Below the pieces are notes generated by a model. The model was given only the letters and a program-made list of their open reading frames with translations, had not been told where the DNA came from and did not search any database. The translations under genes were made by a program, and so were the position numbers. Below, piece after piece: positions 1 through 11,500 of a DNA stretch of 62,919 nucleotides (its first letter is position 1; the number at the start of each line of letters is the position of its first letter). The DNA comes from a virus. Location of the stretch: positions 1-62,919 of the IMG/VR virus record IMGVR_UViG_3300021962_000100. The stretch is one strand, 5' to 3'.

Positions 1-2370
1 CTCACCTACACTATAATTGTGACCTGTCCATGAGGAACTTCCATTTGCTAGTTCAGTATTGTCAGGTGAATTACCAGAAAAATAATTCCATAAACCTTCA
101 ACTGCTCCAGTAAGAGCATAAGCACCCCCTCCAATAATAGCACCACCAATAGCACCTGGGACAGCACCAACACCTGCAAATACACTACCTGCGGCACCAC
201 CACCTGATGCACCACCCATGACAGAATTCATAAAACCACCCCATGACATACCATCATTGTTCAATACCTCATCAGGTTTGTATGCTCTAATATTTGCTTG
301 AAATTCTTCTGGTGTACTTACCATTTCATATCCAGGACCAAATAAAAATTCGGCATATTTAAAACCATCAGCTTTTAATCTATCACGTATTTCAGTAGCC
401 TGTTTCTTTTTATTTTCAAGATAAGCTTTTCTAAATGCTGCATAATCATCAAGCGTATGACTCATGTCTACAAGCTCTGCTATATCTGAATTATTTCTAA
501 TTTGTGGTAAGGCATTTTTCTTTTGAATAACTTCCATTAATCTTTTAGTCATTCTAGTAATTGCTTCTGGACTAAGATTATCTAAAGATCCTCTAGCTGC
601 AGCTAATAATTTTGCTTGAGCTTCATCTCCACCGGCTGTACCAGGTAACATAGATTCTCTTTCAAGATCTGTTGTATAAATACCCTCTTCAACAAGCATG
701 TTTCTAATCTTCTTATCAATAGGTTTTCCATTAGCTTTTTTGCCATCTTTTTCCAACCAGTTGATTAATGGATTCATATTAAATCCTGAGTAATCTTTAT
801 CAGATAATACACCAAGAAGTTCAGAATTAGAAATCACTCCTTCTTGATTTAATGCTTGAAGAACATTAATCATTTTTGTCTTAGCACCTTCAGCATCATT
901 TTTATAAATGTCATTGATAGTAGCACTTAATTTTTTAGGATCTGTTTGACCAGTTTTAGCCATTAAATCCATAACCGCCTGTACTTCAGCTAGTTCAGGT
1001 TTCATTTCAACCTTACCTGTTTCAGGATCTTTTTGATATAAACCAGATGCAAGTTTTTCTTGAGTGTCTAATTTATCCATATCAAGAAGATACTTATAAT
1101 ATGCTACATCTTTTTGTGCGGCAGCTCTTTGAGATATTAATGATGAATCATACAAATACTTTTGTTTTTGTACTGCAAATGGATTAGCATCATATTTTAA
1201 CTCATAGTCTAATTTAGAAAAGTCTCTAGCAGCTTTATCTAAATCACCCTGTAGGAATGTAGAAGCCATAACTGCATCTACTCTTGATCTTAATTCATTT
1301 GTATCATCTAATGACAATTTACTACCACCAGTACTTGTCATTGTCTTATTGATGTTATCTGTAATAAGATTTCTATCAGAATCATTCTGCTTAAGCATTT
1401 CCTCAATCTGAGCATTTGCTTCTTGGTATTTCTCTAATGTACTTTTTGTATTCTCAACATCCTCACCATTAGCAATTGATTTTTCTAACTTATCAATCAT
1501 TTTTTGATTTGTCTGTTGCTCACTAATTAAGTTAGTACGAGTTAATTCAGTTTGCTTTTGAAGCATTTTTAAAGCACTATTTAAATAAGTCTTTTCTGCT
1601 AACTCAGCACTTCCACCAAACTCTGGTGTATCTTTCTTAGCTGCTACATAGTTCTTTCTTTCTAAGTAAGCACGTGTAGCATAAAAGTCTTTTACCTTAG
1701 GGTCATTACCTAAAGCAGAATAAAATATACTTTGTAACTGTGGTATAATAGGATCACCATTTTGTTCTGTAATGATCCAATCTCCTTGTGGTGTTGTTCT
1801 TTTAACTTTGATTTTCATCTTAGTTGCTAACTCCATAGCAGCTTTTTCTACATTCACATATGGTGTATATTTTACATCACCAAAAGAAGCAAGTTGATCA
1901 TATGGGGTCTCTTTAAATTCTTGTACTCTATAATCAATTGCTTTTATACCTTCATCCCAATATTCTGAATTAACTTTTTCATCAGTAGAAATTCTTTTAC
2001 CTTCACCTAATGCTTTTTCAAAACCAACATTTTTAGTAAAGACCATATCTCTCATTAGGTTTTGATCTTCATAGAAAGGTCTAAAAAGTTGTGTAGCTTG
2101 TTGTACATTTTGTTCCAATGACAAATCCATGCCAGTGATTCTTTGCAAATCAAAGTCAATTCTCTTGATTGTATTATCTCTTCTTTTTATACTTTCATCA
2201 TGAGTCAATGGAGCATTTAAAAGCTGTCCATACATGCTATTTAACCTATTCCAGTTTTGGTCATATTGAGTTTGCTTTAACTGCAATACATTTGCAGTAA
2301 AGTTTAAATCAGGCTCATATGGCTGATAGTCTGGGATAAAAGTGTTGACTCCTTGTGGATATTGTGCCAT
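1..2370 (-). CDS. Large virion cargo/ejection-type protein, 3' end cut off by window edge
   Basis: I read this frame directly from the sequence. It opens at an ATG at 2370 (protein start MAQYPQGVNTF) and stays open for 790 codons to the window edge, so the C-terminus is missing. The N-terminal third (LKQTQYDQNWNRLNSMYGQL, then LSLEQNV and RPFYEDQNLMRDM) resembles the start of large internal virion proteins seen in crAss-like and other Bacteroidota phages. The middle is highly charged and helical with likely coiled coils. Around residues 720-765 there is a Gly/Ala-rich hydrophobic stretch (GGASGGGAAG, GAIGGAIIGGGAYAL) of the glycine-zipper type that could insert into a membrane. It is the last visible member of a run of giant proteins. 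The role as an ejected or encapsidated protein is inferred from context and length. Confidence 0.7.
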   Translation of the reverse strand, partial: MAQYPQGVNTFIPDYQPYEPDLNFTANVLQLKQTQYDQNWNRLNSMYGQLLNAPLTHDESIKRRDNTIKRIDFDLQRITGMDLSLEQNVQQATQLFRPFYEDQNLMRDMVFTKNVGFEKALGEGKRISTDEKVNSEYWDEGIKAIDYRVQEFKETPYDQLASFGDVKYTPYVNVEKAAMELATKMKIKVKRTTPQGDWIITEQNGDPIIPQLQSIFYSALGNDPKVKDFYATRAYLERKNYVAAKKDTPEFGGSAELAEKTYLNSALKMLQKQTELTRTNLISEQQTNQKMIDKLEKSIANGEDVENTKSTLEKYQEANAQIEEMLKQNDSDRNLITDNINKTMTSTGGSKLSLDDTNELRSRVDAVMASTFLQGDLDKAARDFSKLDYELKYDANPFAVQKQKYLYDSSLISQRAAAQKDVAYYKYLLDMDKLDTQEKLASGLYQKDPETGKVEMKPELAEVQAVMDLMAKTGQTDPKKLSATINDIYKNDAEGAKTKMINVLQALNQEGVISNSELLGVLSDKDYSGFNMNPLINWLEKDGKKANGKPIDKKIRNMLVEEGIYTTDLERESMLPGTAGGDEAQAKLLAAARGSLDNLSPEAITRMTKRLMEVIQKKNALPQIRNNSDIAELVDMSHTLDDYAAFRKAYLENKKKQATEIRDRLKADGFKYAEFLFGPGYEMVSTPEEFQANIRAYKPDEVLNNDGMSWGGFMNSVMGGASGGGAAGSVFAGVGAVPGAIGGAIIGGGAYALTGAVEGLWNYFSGNSPDNTELANGSSSWTGHNYSVGE

Positions 2371-2428
2371 AATATTTTTTATATTATAAAACTATCAAAA
2401 TTTTTTAAGTTTATTAAACCTATAATGT

Positions 2429-4846
2429 TTAGAGGATGAATGGATAGGTAGTAGTTCCAAAAACATACCCTCCATCTGCAAATGGCTCACCACCATATTG
2501 ACTCTTGATTCTAGCTTCTTTGTAAGCCATATCAAATGCTTTTTGATAGTCACCAGTTTTAGCTAAGTAATATTGAATTCTATCCTCTAATGTTTGACCA
2601 TTAGCACCAGTTAATGGTTTTTCTATACCAGTAGGTGTAACAAATCCATAATCATACTCTGACATATACTGTGGAGTAGTAACATTCATGTTTTGTCTGC
2701 GACCCATTTCTAAATCAGCATCCATAGCGGCACCAAAAGTACCAAACGTTCTTCTATTAACATTAGCTGTTCTTTGATCTTTACGTCCTTTTTGAGAGTC
2801 TAAAGCTTGATTAAGTAACTGTGTTCTAGCAAGCATATTAGAATTATTAATAGCTGCTTGCTGTGCATTTGTTTCTCTTTGTCTATCAACGTTTCTAGAT
2901 TGCACTCCAGCAACAGCATCCATACTAGCTCTTAAACTTTTACCAAGCATGTCTTTTAACATAGCTTGTTTTTTACCAGAAGAACCAGAAGTACCAGACA
3001 TAATTGAATCAGCAACTTGATTAAAGAGAGCATTAGCTTGATCAGTTTTAGTTTGATATTCCTCATATGCACCTGGTAATTGCGCACTACCAGGAAGTAC
3101 CACATTTGATGCAGCAGGATTAACTTGCATAAGAGCATTTCTCATGACATTTTTTTGAGCAGCTTTACTCCAATGAGGCATAGGTTGCATCATTGCTTTT
3201 TGCACCTTACCTCTTTTACCATTACAGTTACATTCTTCCATGTTAGTAACAGGGAATCTTTTAACTTCTCCAGTAACAGGATCTTCACAAACACATTCTA
3301 ATTCTTCAGTAGTACTTTGACATGACGGATCCATAGGTTGACAAACTCCATTTGCATCTTTTGGTGCAGGTTTTGTATTACCATTTGCATCTTTATAAAC
3401 AGATCCATCTGCATTTTGACAAAGACATGGAGTTTCTTCTGGCTCTTCATTTTCTAAATAAACAGCTTTTTCATTAAATGTTTCTTGAACCTCTTTTGTA
3501 TTACATCTATCAAAAATTGCTTTAGATGCAGCACCAGGTGCCATATGAGTACGTCTACTTCCTGTTTTTTGAAATGCAACTTCAGGATCTGTTAGTTCTT
3601 CATATGTTGCTCCATTTTTAATCATATTACAAATAGCATCTTCCCAACCTGAACTAGGTCTTCCACCTCCTACAGCACCTCTTGCAGGAACTCTTTCACG
3701 ACCTTGTTGATACCAACCTTGCGCATTTGGTCCAGCACCGCTAACTGTACCTGAGTTCCAACCTGCTCCGGGATTTGCTTGTACTTTAGTAGCTTTGATA
3801 TTATTTACAGTAACTTCACTATCACCTGGTCCACCAAATTTAGGCATACCACCCATAGCCATTTCTGGATTGTAAGGGAAATCATACCCACCCATTTCCA
3901 TACCGTAGCCTGCATAAGCAGCACCTCCATATGCCATCATACCTTGTTGCATCATTTCTGGAGGAGGCATAGAACCTTGTGGTACCATTTGATCCATGCC
4001 TTGTTCTGGCATAGCTACAGGAGCTCCACTAGGCATTTGTTGCGGATAAGCAGGTTGACCTTGACTTTCATTCATCATCATTTGCTGATCCTGCATAGCT
4101 TGTTCAGGAGCCATCTGTTGCATTTCTTGTGCCATCATAGGATTTTGTTCCTGTGGCATTTGAGGATTTACACCAGGATTGGCAGATTGTGCAAGTGCAT
4201 CAGCTTGAGCTTTTAGTTCTGGCATTAAATCTTCTTCAGAAATTCCATTTGCTTCCATGTATGGTTTTGCCATAGAAGGAACACCTTGTGGAAATCCTTT
4301 CATTGATTCTTGTACAAGAGCTAAAGCACCAAGCTTCATGATGTAATTCTTAATCATGATAGTAGCAGTATTTCTTTCTAACTTGCTAGTATCAGGATCT
4401 AATAGAATTGACTTATATTTATTGATGTTATATGGCTTTGCAAGTTCTGCTGGAGTATATCCGCCTTTCTTTGGGGTTTTATTAAACATTGCAAGTACTG
4501 CAGGATCATTTATTCTTAATGAAGATGTATCACTAAAAATAAAAGTATCATCAGGTAAGTTTAATGGAACGCCACCTTCATGGTGTCTTTTACCTTTGAT
4601 CTTAACATGATCTGGAATTGATTGTCCACTAATAGGACCAAATGCAGTTTCTCCACCTTCAGCTTCTAGGTTAGCTTCATCTCTTGGTACTGCAGAGATA
4701 CTATCTTTTACACCTTTATAAAAGGTTTTATCAGATGCTGTATAATCTGCGCCACCAAAAGCTCCAGGATTTAATGATAATGACCCATCCACCTGCTTAC
4801 CGTAAGCAGCTTTTTCTAATGGCATTTTTGTAATTCTAACTCTCAT
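2429..4846 (-). CDS. Putative virion cargo protein, Met/Gln/Pro-rich
   Basis: This 805-residue protein has three visible parts. Residues about 55-200 form a compact region containing HHEGGVPLNLPDDTFIFSD and KKGGYTPAEL, a pattern I recognise from conserved large proteins of Bacteroidota phages. Residues about 215-340 are low complexity, dominated by Met, Gln and Pro, and probably disordered. Residues about 470-550 are a Cys-rich insert (CLCQNADGS, ECVCEDP, CNCNG). The C-terminus carries the double-glycine motif FADGGYVFG. Its N-terminus (VRITKMP then AAYGKQ) resembles that of the next gene at 4856-8503, suggesting paralogy or a shared targeting sequence. It starts 9 bases after the upstream stop. 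The function is not established; position among the giant proteins suggests an internal virion protein. Confidence 0.7.
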   Translation of the reverse strand: MRVRITKMPLEKAAYGKQVDGSLSLNPGAFGGADYTASDKTFYKGVKDSISAVPRDEANLEAEGGETAFGPISGQSIPDHVKIKGKRHHEGGVPLNLPDDTFIFSDTSSLRINDPAVLAMFNKTPKKGGYTPAELAKPYNINKYKSILLDPDTSKLERNTATIMIKNYIMKLGALALVQESMKGFPQGVPSMAKPYMEANGISEEDLMPELKAQADALAQSANPGVNPQMPQEQNPMMAQEMQQMAPEQAMQDQQMMMNESQGQPAYPQQMPSGAPVAMPEQGMDQMVPQGSMPPPEMMQQGMMAYGGAAYAGYGMEMGGYDFPYNPEMAMGGMPKFGGPGDSEVTVNNIKATKVQANPGAGWNSGTVSGAGPNAQGWYQQGRERVPARGAVGGGRPSSGWEDAICNMIKNGATYEELTDPEVAFQKTGSRRTHMAPGAASKAIFDRCNTKEVQETFNEKAVYLENEEPEETPCLCQNADGSVYKDANGNTKPAPKDANGVCQPMDPSCQSTTEELECVCEDPVTGEVKRFPVTNMEECNCNGKRGKVQKAMMQPMPHWSKAAQKNVMRNALMQVNPAASNVVLPGSAQLPGAYEEYQTKTDQANALFNQVADSIMSGTSGSSGKKQAMLKDMLGKSLRASMDAVAGVQSRNVDRQRETNAQQAAINNSNMLARTQLLNQALDSQKGRKDQRTANVNRRTFGTFGAAMDADLEMGRRQNMNVTTPQYMSEYDYGFVTPTGIEKPLTGANGQTLEDRIQYYLAKTGDYQKAFDMAYKEARIKSQYGGEPFADGGYVFGTTTYPFIL

Positions 4847-4855
4847 TTTGTAAAG

Positions 4856-7800
4856 TTATATAAATTCTATTTGACCTCCAGCGGCAAGGATTCTACCAAT
4901 CTCTTCTTGTGTAAGATCATACTCTCCACCTTTTTGATATCCTAATTGACCCCCTCTTTTTACAAAGGCTGCATTACCTACTACAGAATTGAAACCAGTT
5001 GAACCTCTACCTTGTCCTTTAGACATGATTCTTTGATTCAAACCACTATAGCCACCTCTATAATCTAACTCATTTACAGGTTCTCTATTGTCTGCACTAG
5101 TTCTTGCATTAAGATAATCATCATTATATATGTTATCAATAGTTCTTGCACCAGACTGGATAGCTGATCCTGCTAATTGTTTACTGTTTAATATTCCATC
5201 AGGATTTAAAGTTCTTGCAGTATTGATATCATATGTAACTGAAAAATCTTGTGGTGCTATTGTGCTTGAATTATAGTTAGGGTTATAACAAGGACTGTTA
5301 GGATCCATAACATCTTTTTCTTCACATGGTCCCATTGCTTGACCATTTGTATTTTGATTTGGATCAAATGGACCTGTACCGCTAAATTGACCACCTGGAT
5401 CAAATGTAGGTATATAACCTCCAAACTCAAGCATCATAGGATTTCTCTGCATTGACTGCTGATTAATCTTTTCTTGCTCAGATCTTTGTTGCATCTCCTC
5501 TATACCTTGCAATCTTTGACTGCGAGTATTTAAAATATTATTTAAGCCTTCATCAATTTGACCTTGCTCAGTACTATTCTGTAAAATCTGATCTAATGAT
5601 TTTTGCTCATCTGCATTAAGGTCAGAGCGTACATCTCCCCAATTAGATTCAAGATAGTCTCTATTTGATTGTGTGCTTCTATTTGCTTTTACTTTTGCCA
5701 TATAATCAGCATCAGACATAGGGGCAGTTTGACCTTCTTGAGCAGGACCTTCATAGAAAGCATTAGGATCTTGACGCATCAATCTTCTATTGTTTCTATT
5801 CATTGCTCTTTCACCTGCTCTAATAGAAACTCTAGATTCATCTTCTAAACCTTTAACATTACTTCTTTGCTTTTCAGGAGCTTCAATACCACCTATTTGA
5901 TTATTATCATTTTGTAAGTAGTCTGGTATTTTATCAGTATTCTCATCAGCTTTAAAGGTAGGATTCGTATTATTATTTGTTGTAGTTCCAGTAGCATTAG
6001 GATTATTAGGATCTACCCATCTTCCAGTTAAAGTCATAGTTTTTTTACCTGACCACCATGGACCTTTCTCATATTTATAATCATACATGTATCCTGCTTT
6101 TCCAGGTTCAGCTGGTCCAGTAAGTCCTGGCATTTGACCAGAAGGCATTTGTAAGGGTTTACCATCAGCTGTAGTTGCAGGTCCTTGTTGTGACATCCAC
6201 ATAAAGTCATAGTTCTTTCCAGTATTAGGATTCATCTTAAATGGAGAAAACATATTTCCAAGTTGTTGTTTCAAACTTGGTGCCGTTGGATATGGTGAAT
6301 AACCACCACGTCCATCAGGATATACTTGTTGCTGTGTTTGTTGACCTTGTTGTTGTGTTGTAGTTTGTCCAGAAGGTGCTGTAGCATATGGTTTAGATGG
6401 GTTATAGGATTCAGTAATTACCCCTCTATTTTTTAAATCTAAATATGCTTGATAGTTATCTCCACTTGTTATGTTTTGATTGTATTGTTGGAATGCTGGT
6501 GATTGAAATGCTGGATCAACTTTATTATTAGCTGGATCCATTTTGCTAGAATCAACAACATAACCTGGCTCAGCTTTTATTAATCCACCTCTTCTATACA
6601 TAAAGGGATCATTTACATCCTTAGATTGAATATCATTGTTATCATATTCTACTATAGGACTGATAGACATTTCATCTCCACCATATACAAATTTTTGTAG
6701 GTTACCCATTTGATCCATTTGCGGATTAGTAACTGGACCTCCAAAAGCTTGTGTTGGTAAATTAGGATCTGGAAAGAACTGATCTTCTAATTGACTTTGC
6801 ATTGAAGCATTTTGCCAATTATTGTACAACTCAGCATTTCTTGCATTCCATTCTGGATTTGCAGAACCTGAAAGTGAGGAGTACTGATTACCTTGTGCGT
6901 CAGTTGTTAAATAACTTCCACTATTTATAAGTACTAATTCTTCAGGTGTTAATTCCTCGTTATTAAGTAATTTTTGATTGATTCTATTAAATTCTGCTTG
7001 ATCAACCGGACTACTCCATACTTTATCTTCCATGACTCCTGTTGATGGATCATCTGGTATCATTGACTGAACATAAGGTAATGTATTAAAAAATGCATCC
7101 TGTTCATTTTGTGCAGCTTCCGCTCTTGCTTTTGCTGTTGACGTTTGCCAATTACCAGCTGTAGAAAATACAAATGGTTCAATAACACAACCATTTTCAT
7201 CACACTGTTCTTCTTCAGATACAGCAGGATTATTATTTAATGGAACGTTGTTAGATTTAGTAGGATCTGCCGCAGAATTTATTGTAGCAGCTTGTTTTTT
7301 AACAATCTTGCCAGGAAAACTATAAGATTCTTCTGAATAACTATATGGTCCATAAGTTGTACCATATCCCATACCTGGCATTACTCCAGATCCCATACCC
7401 ATAAGCATTTGAGCAGGAATACCTTTAGCACTCCATTCTCTTTTACCTGTCCACCACGGTCCTTTTTTATATTCAAAATCTACAAAAGGACCTGTTTGAC
7501 CTTCTGTGGATTGATTAGTATTAGCAGATGAACTTGCAGGCATTTGTGGAGAAATAATTTGTAGATAATTAGGAAGTCCTGGAACACCCATATATCCTGC
7601 AGCAATATCTCCAAAAGCTTTTTGCCAATCCTTATTGGCTTGATTCATTTGTCTTTGTTCTCTTCCTCTTTTAGCCTGAGGTATTTCAAAACCTGCTCCA
7701 TGAACATCATTCATTGGCTGTTGAAATATATTTGATGTAGATCCAGTATATGCCTGTAAGTGATGCATTGGATTTTCTGTATCCATCTCCATACCTAGTT

Positions 7801-8503
7801 GAGCCATTGGAAAACCTGGTTGTTGTTGAGGTTGTGGTTGATTAGTCTTATCATATATTTCTTTAGCATAATATTCATTACCTAAATCTTTAATACCACG
7901 TCTAAAGTTATTTACTAAACTTTGTCTACCATTAATAGGTGTATCAGTTATACTAGCAGAATTTACATTATCCTGTTGCATTCCGTCCGCAGCTTTCTTA
8001 AGACCTCTTACTACAGTTTTAACAAATTTCTTTTTACTGATTGATCCTCCTTTTTTCATTTCTTCTGAGTCTTCTAGATTATCTTCATTAAAAGCAAGTT
8101 CATCACCCCAACCTTCGGCATCTTCTTCTGTTTCTTCAGATACCCATGGTTCATTAATGGTGTATAATGGCGGTGTTACTGGTTCTTCAGTTGTCTCATC
8201 TTCAATAACTTGCTCATCTTTGAAAGGTATTTGAGTATCTTGTTTATACAACATACTTACTACCTCATCAATTTTATCCATTGCATCATAATAACTTAAG
8301 CCATAAGTGTCTTGTAATACTGATGCAATATTGTCAGCATCCGGATCTAGAGTTAATTCATCAAGAATAGTATCAACTATATCTTGTTGCCCTCCACCAG
8401 TTTGCATACCATATTGTGCTTTCTGTAAGAATTTTGCAGTTTTATTTATATAAGTCCCTTGATTATTAGGATCTTTATAAATTCTTACCTTTACTTTTTT
8501 CAT
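4856..8503 (-). CDS. Putative virion cargo protein, Gln/Asn/Pro-rich, 1215 aa
   Basis: A 1215-residue, largely low-complexity protein rich in Gln, Asn, Pro and Gly, with no catalytic motif that I can recognise. It contains an internal repeat: KKGPWWTGKREW near residue 345 and EKGPWWSGKKTM near residue 815, each following an aromatic, acidic stretch. Double-glycine motifs recur (KKGGSIS, AFGGPV, VYGGDE, RRGGLIK, EFGGYIP). The C-terminus, YQKGGEY followed by DLTQEEIGRILAAGGQIEFI, matches the tails of the proteins at 8563-14136 and 14139-16625. The start ATG at 8503 is preceded by a TTTAGTATATTAAT box (about 8523-8536). A structural or encapsidated role is inferred from the neighbours and the shared tail. 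Confidence 0.68.
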   Translation of the reverse strand: MKKVKVRIYKDPNNQGTYINKTAKFLQKAQYGMQTGGGQQDIVDTILDELTLDPDADNIASVLQDTYGLSYYDAMDKIDEVVSMLYKQDTQIPFKDEQVIEDETTEEPVTPPLYTINEPWVSEETEEDAEGWGDELAFNEDNLEDSEEMKKGGSISKKKFVKTVVRGLKKAADGMQQDNVNSASITDTPINGRQSLVNNFRRGIKDLGNEYYAKEIYDKTNQPQPQQQPGFPMAQLGMEMDTENPMHHLQAYTGSTSNIFQQPMNDVHGAGFEIPQAKRGREQRQMNQANKDWQKAFGDIAAGYMGVPGLPNYLQIISPQMPASSSANTNQSTEGQTGPFVDFEYKKGPWWTGKREWSAKGIPAQMLMGMGSGVMPGMGYGTTYGPYSYSEESYSFPGKIVKKQAATINSAADPTKSNNVPLNNNPAVSEEEQCDENGCVIEPFVFSTAGNWQTSTAKARAEAAQNEQDAFFNTLPYVQSMIPDDPSTGVMEDKVWSSPVDQAEFNRINQKLLNNEELTPEELVLINSGSYLTTDAQGNQYSSLSGSANPEWNARNAELYNNWQNASMQSQLEDQFFPDPNLPTQAFGGPVTNPQMDQMGNLQKFVYGGDEMSISPIVEYDNNDIQSKDVNDPFMYRRGGLIKAEPGYVVDSSKMDPANNKVDPAFQSPAFQQYNQNITSGDNYQAYLDLKNRGVITESYNPSKPYATAPSGQTTTQQQGQQTQQQVYPDGRGGYSPYPTAPSLKQQLGNMFSPFKMNPNTGKNYDFMWMSQQGPATTADGKPLQMPSGQMPGLTGPAEPGKAGYMYDYKYEKGPWWSGKKTMTLTGRWVDPNNPNATGTTTNNNTNPTFKADENTDKIPDYLQNDNNQIGGIEAPEKQRSNVKGLEDESRVSIRAGERAMNRNNRRLMRQDPNAFYEGPAQEGQTAPMSDADYMAKVKANRSTQSNRDYLESNWGDVRSDLNADEQKSLDQILQNSTEQGQIDEGLNNILNTRSQRLQGIEEMQQRSEQEKINQQSMQRNPMMLEFGGYIPTFDPGGQFSGTGPFDPNQNTNGQAMGPCEEKDVMDPNSPCYNPNYNSSTIAPQDFSVTYDINTARTLNPDGILNSKQLAGSAIQSGARTIDNIYNDDYLNARTSADNREPVNELDYRGGYSGLNQRIMSKGQGRGSTGFNSVVGNAAFVKRGGQLGYQKGGEYDLTQEEIGRILAAGGQIEFI

Positions 8504-8562
8504 AAAACTAGTTCTATATATTAATATACTAAATTTTAGTTTAACCGATAAACCTAATAAGT

Positions 8563-11500
8563 TTACTGTTCCTCAACTATATAACCTTTTGCAACATACT
8601 CTTGTATCTGTTTAGGAGTTAATTCCATTTCAATTATACCACCTTCTTTAAATCTTTTTGGAGGTGGTTTTAAATGTGGATTTTTAAGTAACATTCCTTC
8701 ACCCACTGTATGATGAGACTGTATTCCAGTACCATCTGGCCAAGTAAAACCTTTTAAGCTTCCTTTTGATTTAAAATACTTCTTAACGTAAGCTCTTTCT
8801 TTCTTAGATAATTCATCTGTTTGGAATACAGTATCAACTCCTTCTTTAGGTCCTTTGGTAACTCTATCGTATACTGTATCATAAGTTATTTTCCCAAGAA
8901 GTCCAAGTGTTGGGACAGCCAATATAAGAGGTACAATGACCTGTCTAAAACTTTTTATTTGATTTGCTTGCTGTAAATATTCTCTTTCAAGTTCATTATA
9001 CTCATTGACCTGCTTATGATAAAAATCTAATTGTGCTTGAATTTCATCATATTCTTTTTTTAATTCAGGGTTTCTTTTACCAGCAAGTCTTTCAGCTTTT
9101 TCATCAACAAGTTTATCTAAGTTTCTCATTAGCTGCTGCAATGAATCAGATCTTTCTCTAAGTTTTTGCAATCCTCCATTAATCATATTTTCAATTCTCT
9201 TATAGTCCTGAAAAGTTTTGATTAAATCTGAATCTATTTGACCAGAGGGTAAACTGTTTGCTAAGCTTTCAAAATTATAACGCCTTGTTAAAAGTGATTT
9301 TGGTTTTAAAGCAGTGTTAAGAATTGAGTATTGTAATAAGTCTTTAGCTTCATTAAAGTCACCTAAAATAGATGAGTAATATGAAGTTCCATAAGTATCT
9401 CCTTCAACTATTGATGCAGATCTTACACCAAGTCTTTCAGTTATTTCATTATATATCTTTTGTATATTTTTTTTGCTGGCATCACTCATTGCCATTTTTC
9501 CTAAAATACTGTTAGATAACAAGTCACCTGTTTTATTAATTGATGACATTGCTTCCTCATTATAAAGAGGACCACTATGATGCTTAATAATATCTGTAAC
9601 AATTTCTTTTTGTTCAGGAGTAAATACTCCACCACCGGATGTTGCAAATTTTACACTATTAACATATTCAACTGGATTAGTTGCATTAACATTTAATCCA
9701 TATTGCATTTGACCTAATATATTTCCTTGATGGTTTGGATTACCAAGTTTAACAGTATTTAAACCAAAACCTCTTAAAGTTCCTCCACCTTGTGTAATAT
9801 CCCATTTTTTAAATGAGTTCTCTAAATCTTCTATTGTTCCTCTATGTGATACTTGTCTATTGTGTACAGAATTATTTATATAAAAGTCATTTAAAGCAAG
9901 TTGCATTCTTTCAGGATTTTGTGCAACAGATTCTATATCTCCAATAAAATCCATTAATCTTAATGCTTCAATATTTGCATTAACGTCAGATAATGCCTCA
10001 GTAGATAACTGTGGTCCTATTGATCCTTTAGATCCTACTAAACTTTGTACATAAGTTTCTTGAGCTTTTTTAACAGTATTAACATTCCCATAATTTATAT
10101 AAGTGTCAATTCTATTAACATGTTTACTTTTACTTGATTCATACGCGTCTACAATTGTTTTAATTGCAGGATCAATTTTATCCATGAATTCTTTTGCAGA
10201 AATATTAATTTCTAAACCTAGCATTTCAGGATCAACTAAACTTGTTTTCATTAGGTTTATAAAACTTCCGGTTGAATTGGGATGTTTTTCTTTAATTTTA
10301 TTACCTAACCTTTCAATGGCTTTCTTTTGTTGAGCATAATATTCATCTGGAAAAAATTGTCTAAATAATTCTAATTCAATAGATCTTTTTTCTCCAGTTA
10401 ATGGATTAGAAGTCCAATTGACTTTTACTGTACCATTTGGATTAGTATGAATTATATTAAAATCAATATTGCCTTCCTCACCTGGAATACCAATATTATG
10501 AACTTTAGCAGGTCCTTTATCTAGTACATGCTGTAAAGTATTTTTTACTTTGTTATCATAATCTTTATCTAAAATAAGTACATCTACATCTCCAGTTAAA
10601 TGTGGTAAACCCCCTTCTGTAACACCAACCGCTGAACCATAAACTTTACCTCCAGTAAGTTGTTCAACATGTTTTATATTATCATTTAATGTTGTTAAGT
10701 ATTCTGGTGATACGACTGGATTACTGTTACCTTCATGGATATATTCTAGTTTTTTATCTTTAGGACTAATAACCATAGATTTAGATGGCATTTCAACTAA
10801 AGCTTGTACAGGTTTACCAGTTTTAAATGAAGTAATTTGACCTTCTCCTTTTGTGATTGCTTCGGATAAAGGAGAACCTTTTTCAATTTTTAAACCTTTA
10901 TCTGTTATTTGAATATTTGGAATATTTCTTTCAAGACGCGCAATCTCTCCTTGTTTTTTAAAACTATCTAGTAACTGTCGTGAATCTATTCCTGTACGTT
11001 CTAAAGCATGTGGTAAAATATTTTTTACTTTATCAACTTCTGCAAGATATTGATTTGAAACACCAATTGCTTTATGAGTTTGATCTATGTATTGATTATA
11101 AGCATTACGAGATATTTGATTAGATTCCTCAGCTAATTTTCTTAAAGCTTTATCTCTGAATGTAATTGCTTTTGCTGTATTTTTTGAGAAATTTTTTAAT
11201 CCTCTTTTACCCTTTCCAATAGCACCAATTAATAAACTTAAACCAGCTTCATTTACATTTGGGTTCTCCTCATCTAAGAAAGCATCAGCCATACCAACAG
11301 CAGATAATACAGTAGGAAGGTTGTTTAATACCTTACTCATTATATTAAAGTTCTGTGGTTTATCTTTTACAATATCATATAGTCTTAATGGGAATTTTTC
11401 TCCTGTAGTTTTTCTATAGTCTTTGTAACGATCCTTAAGCATTTTAGGAGTTATCTTATCATAAGCATTTTTGATAATACCCTGCTGTAATAGATCCTCT

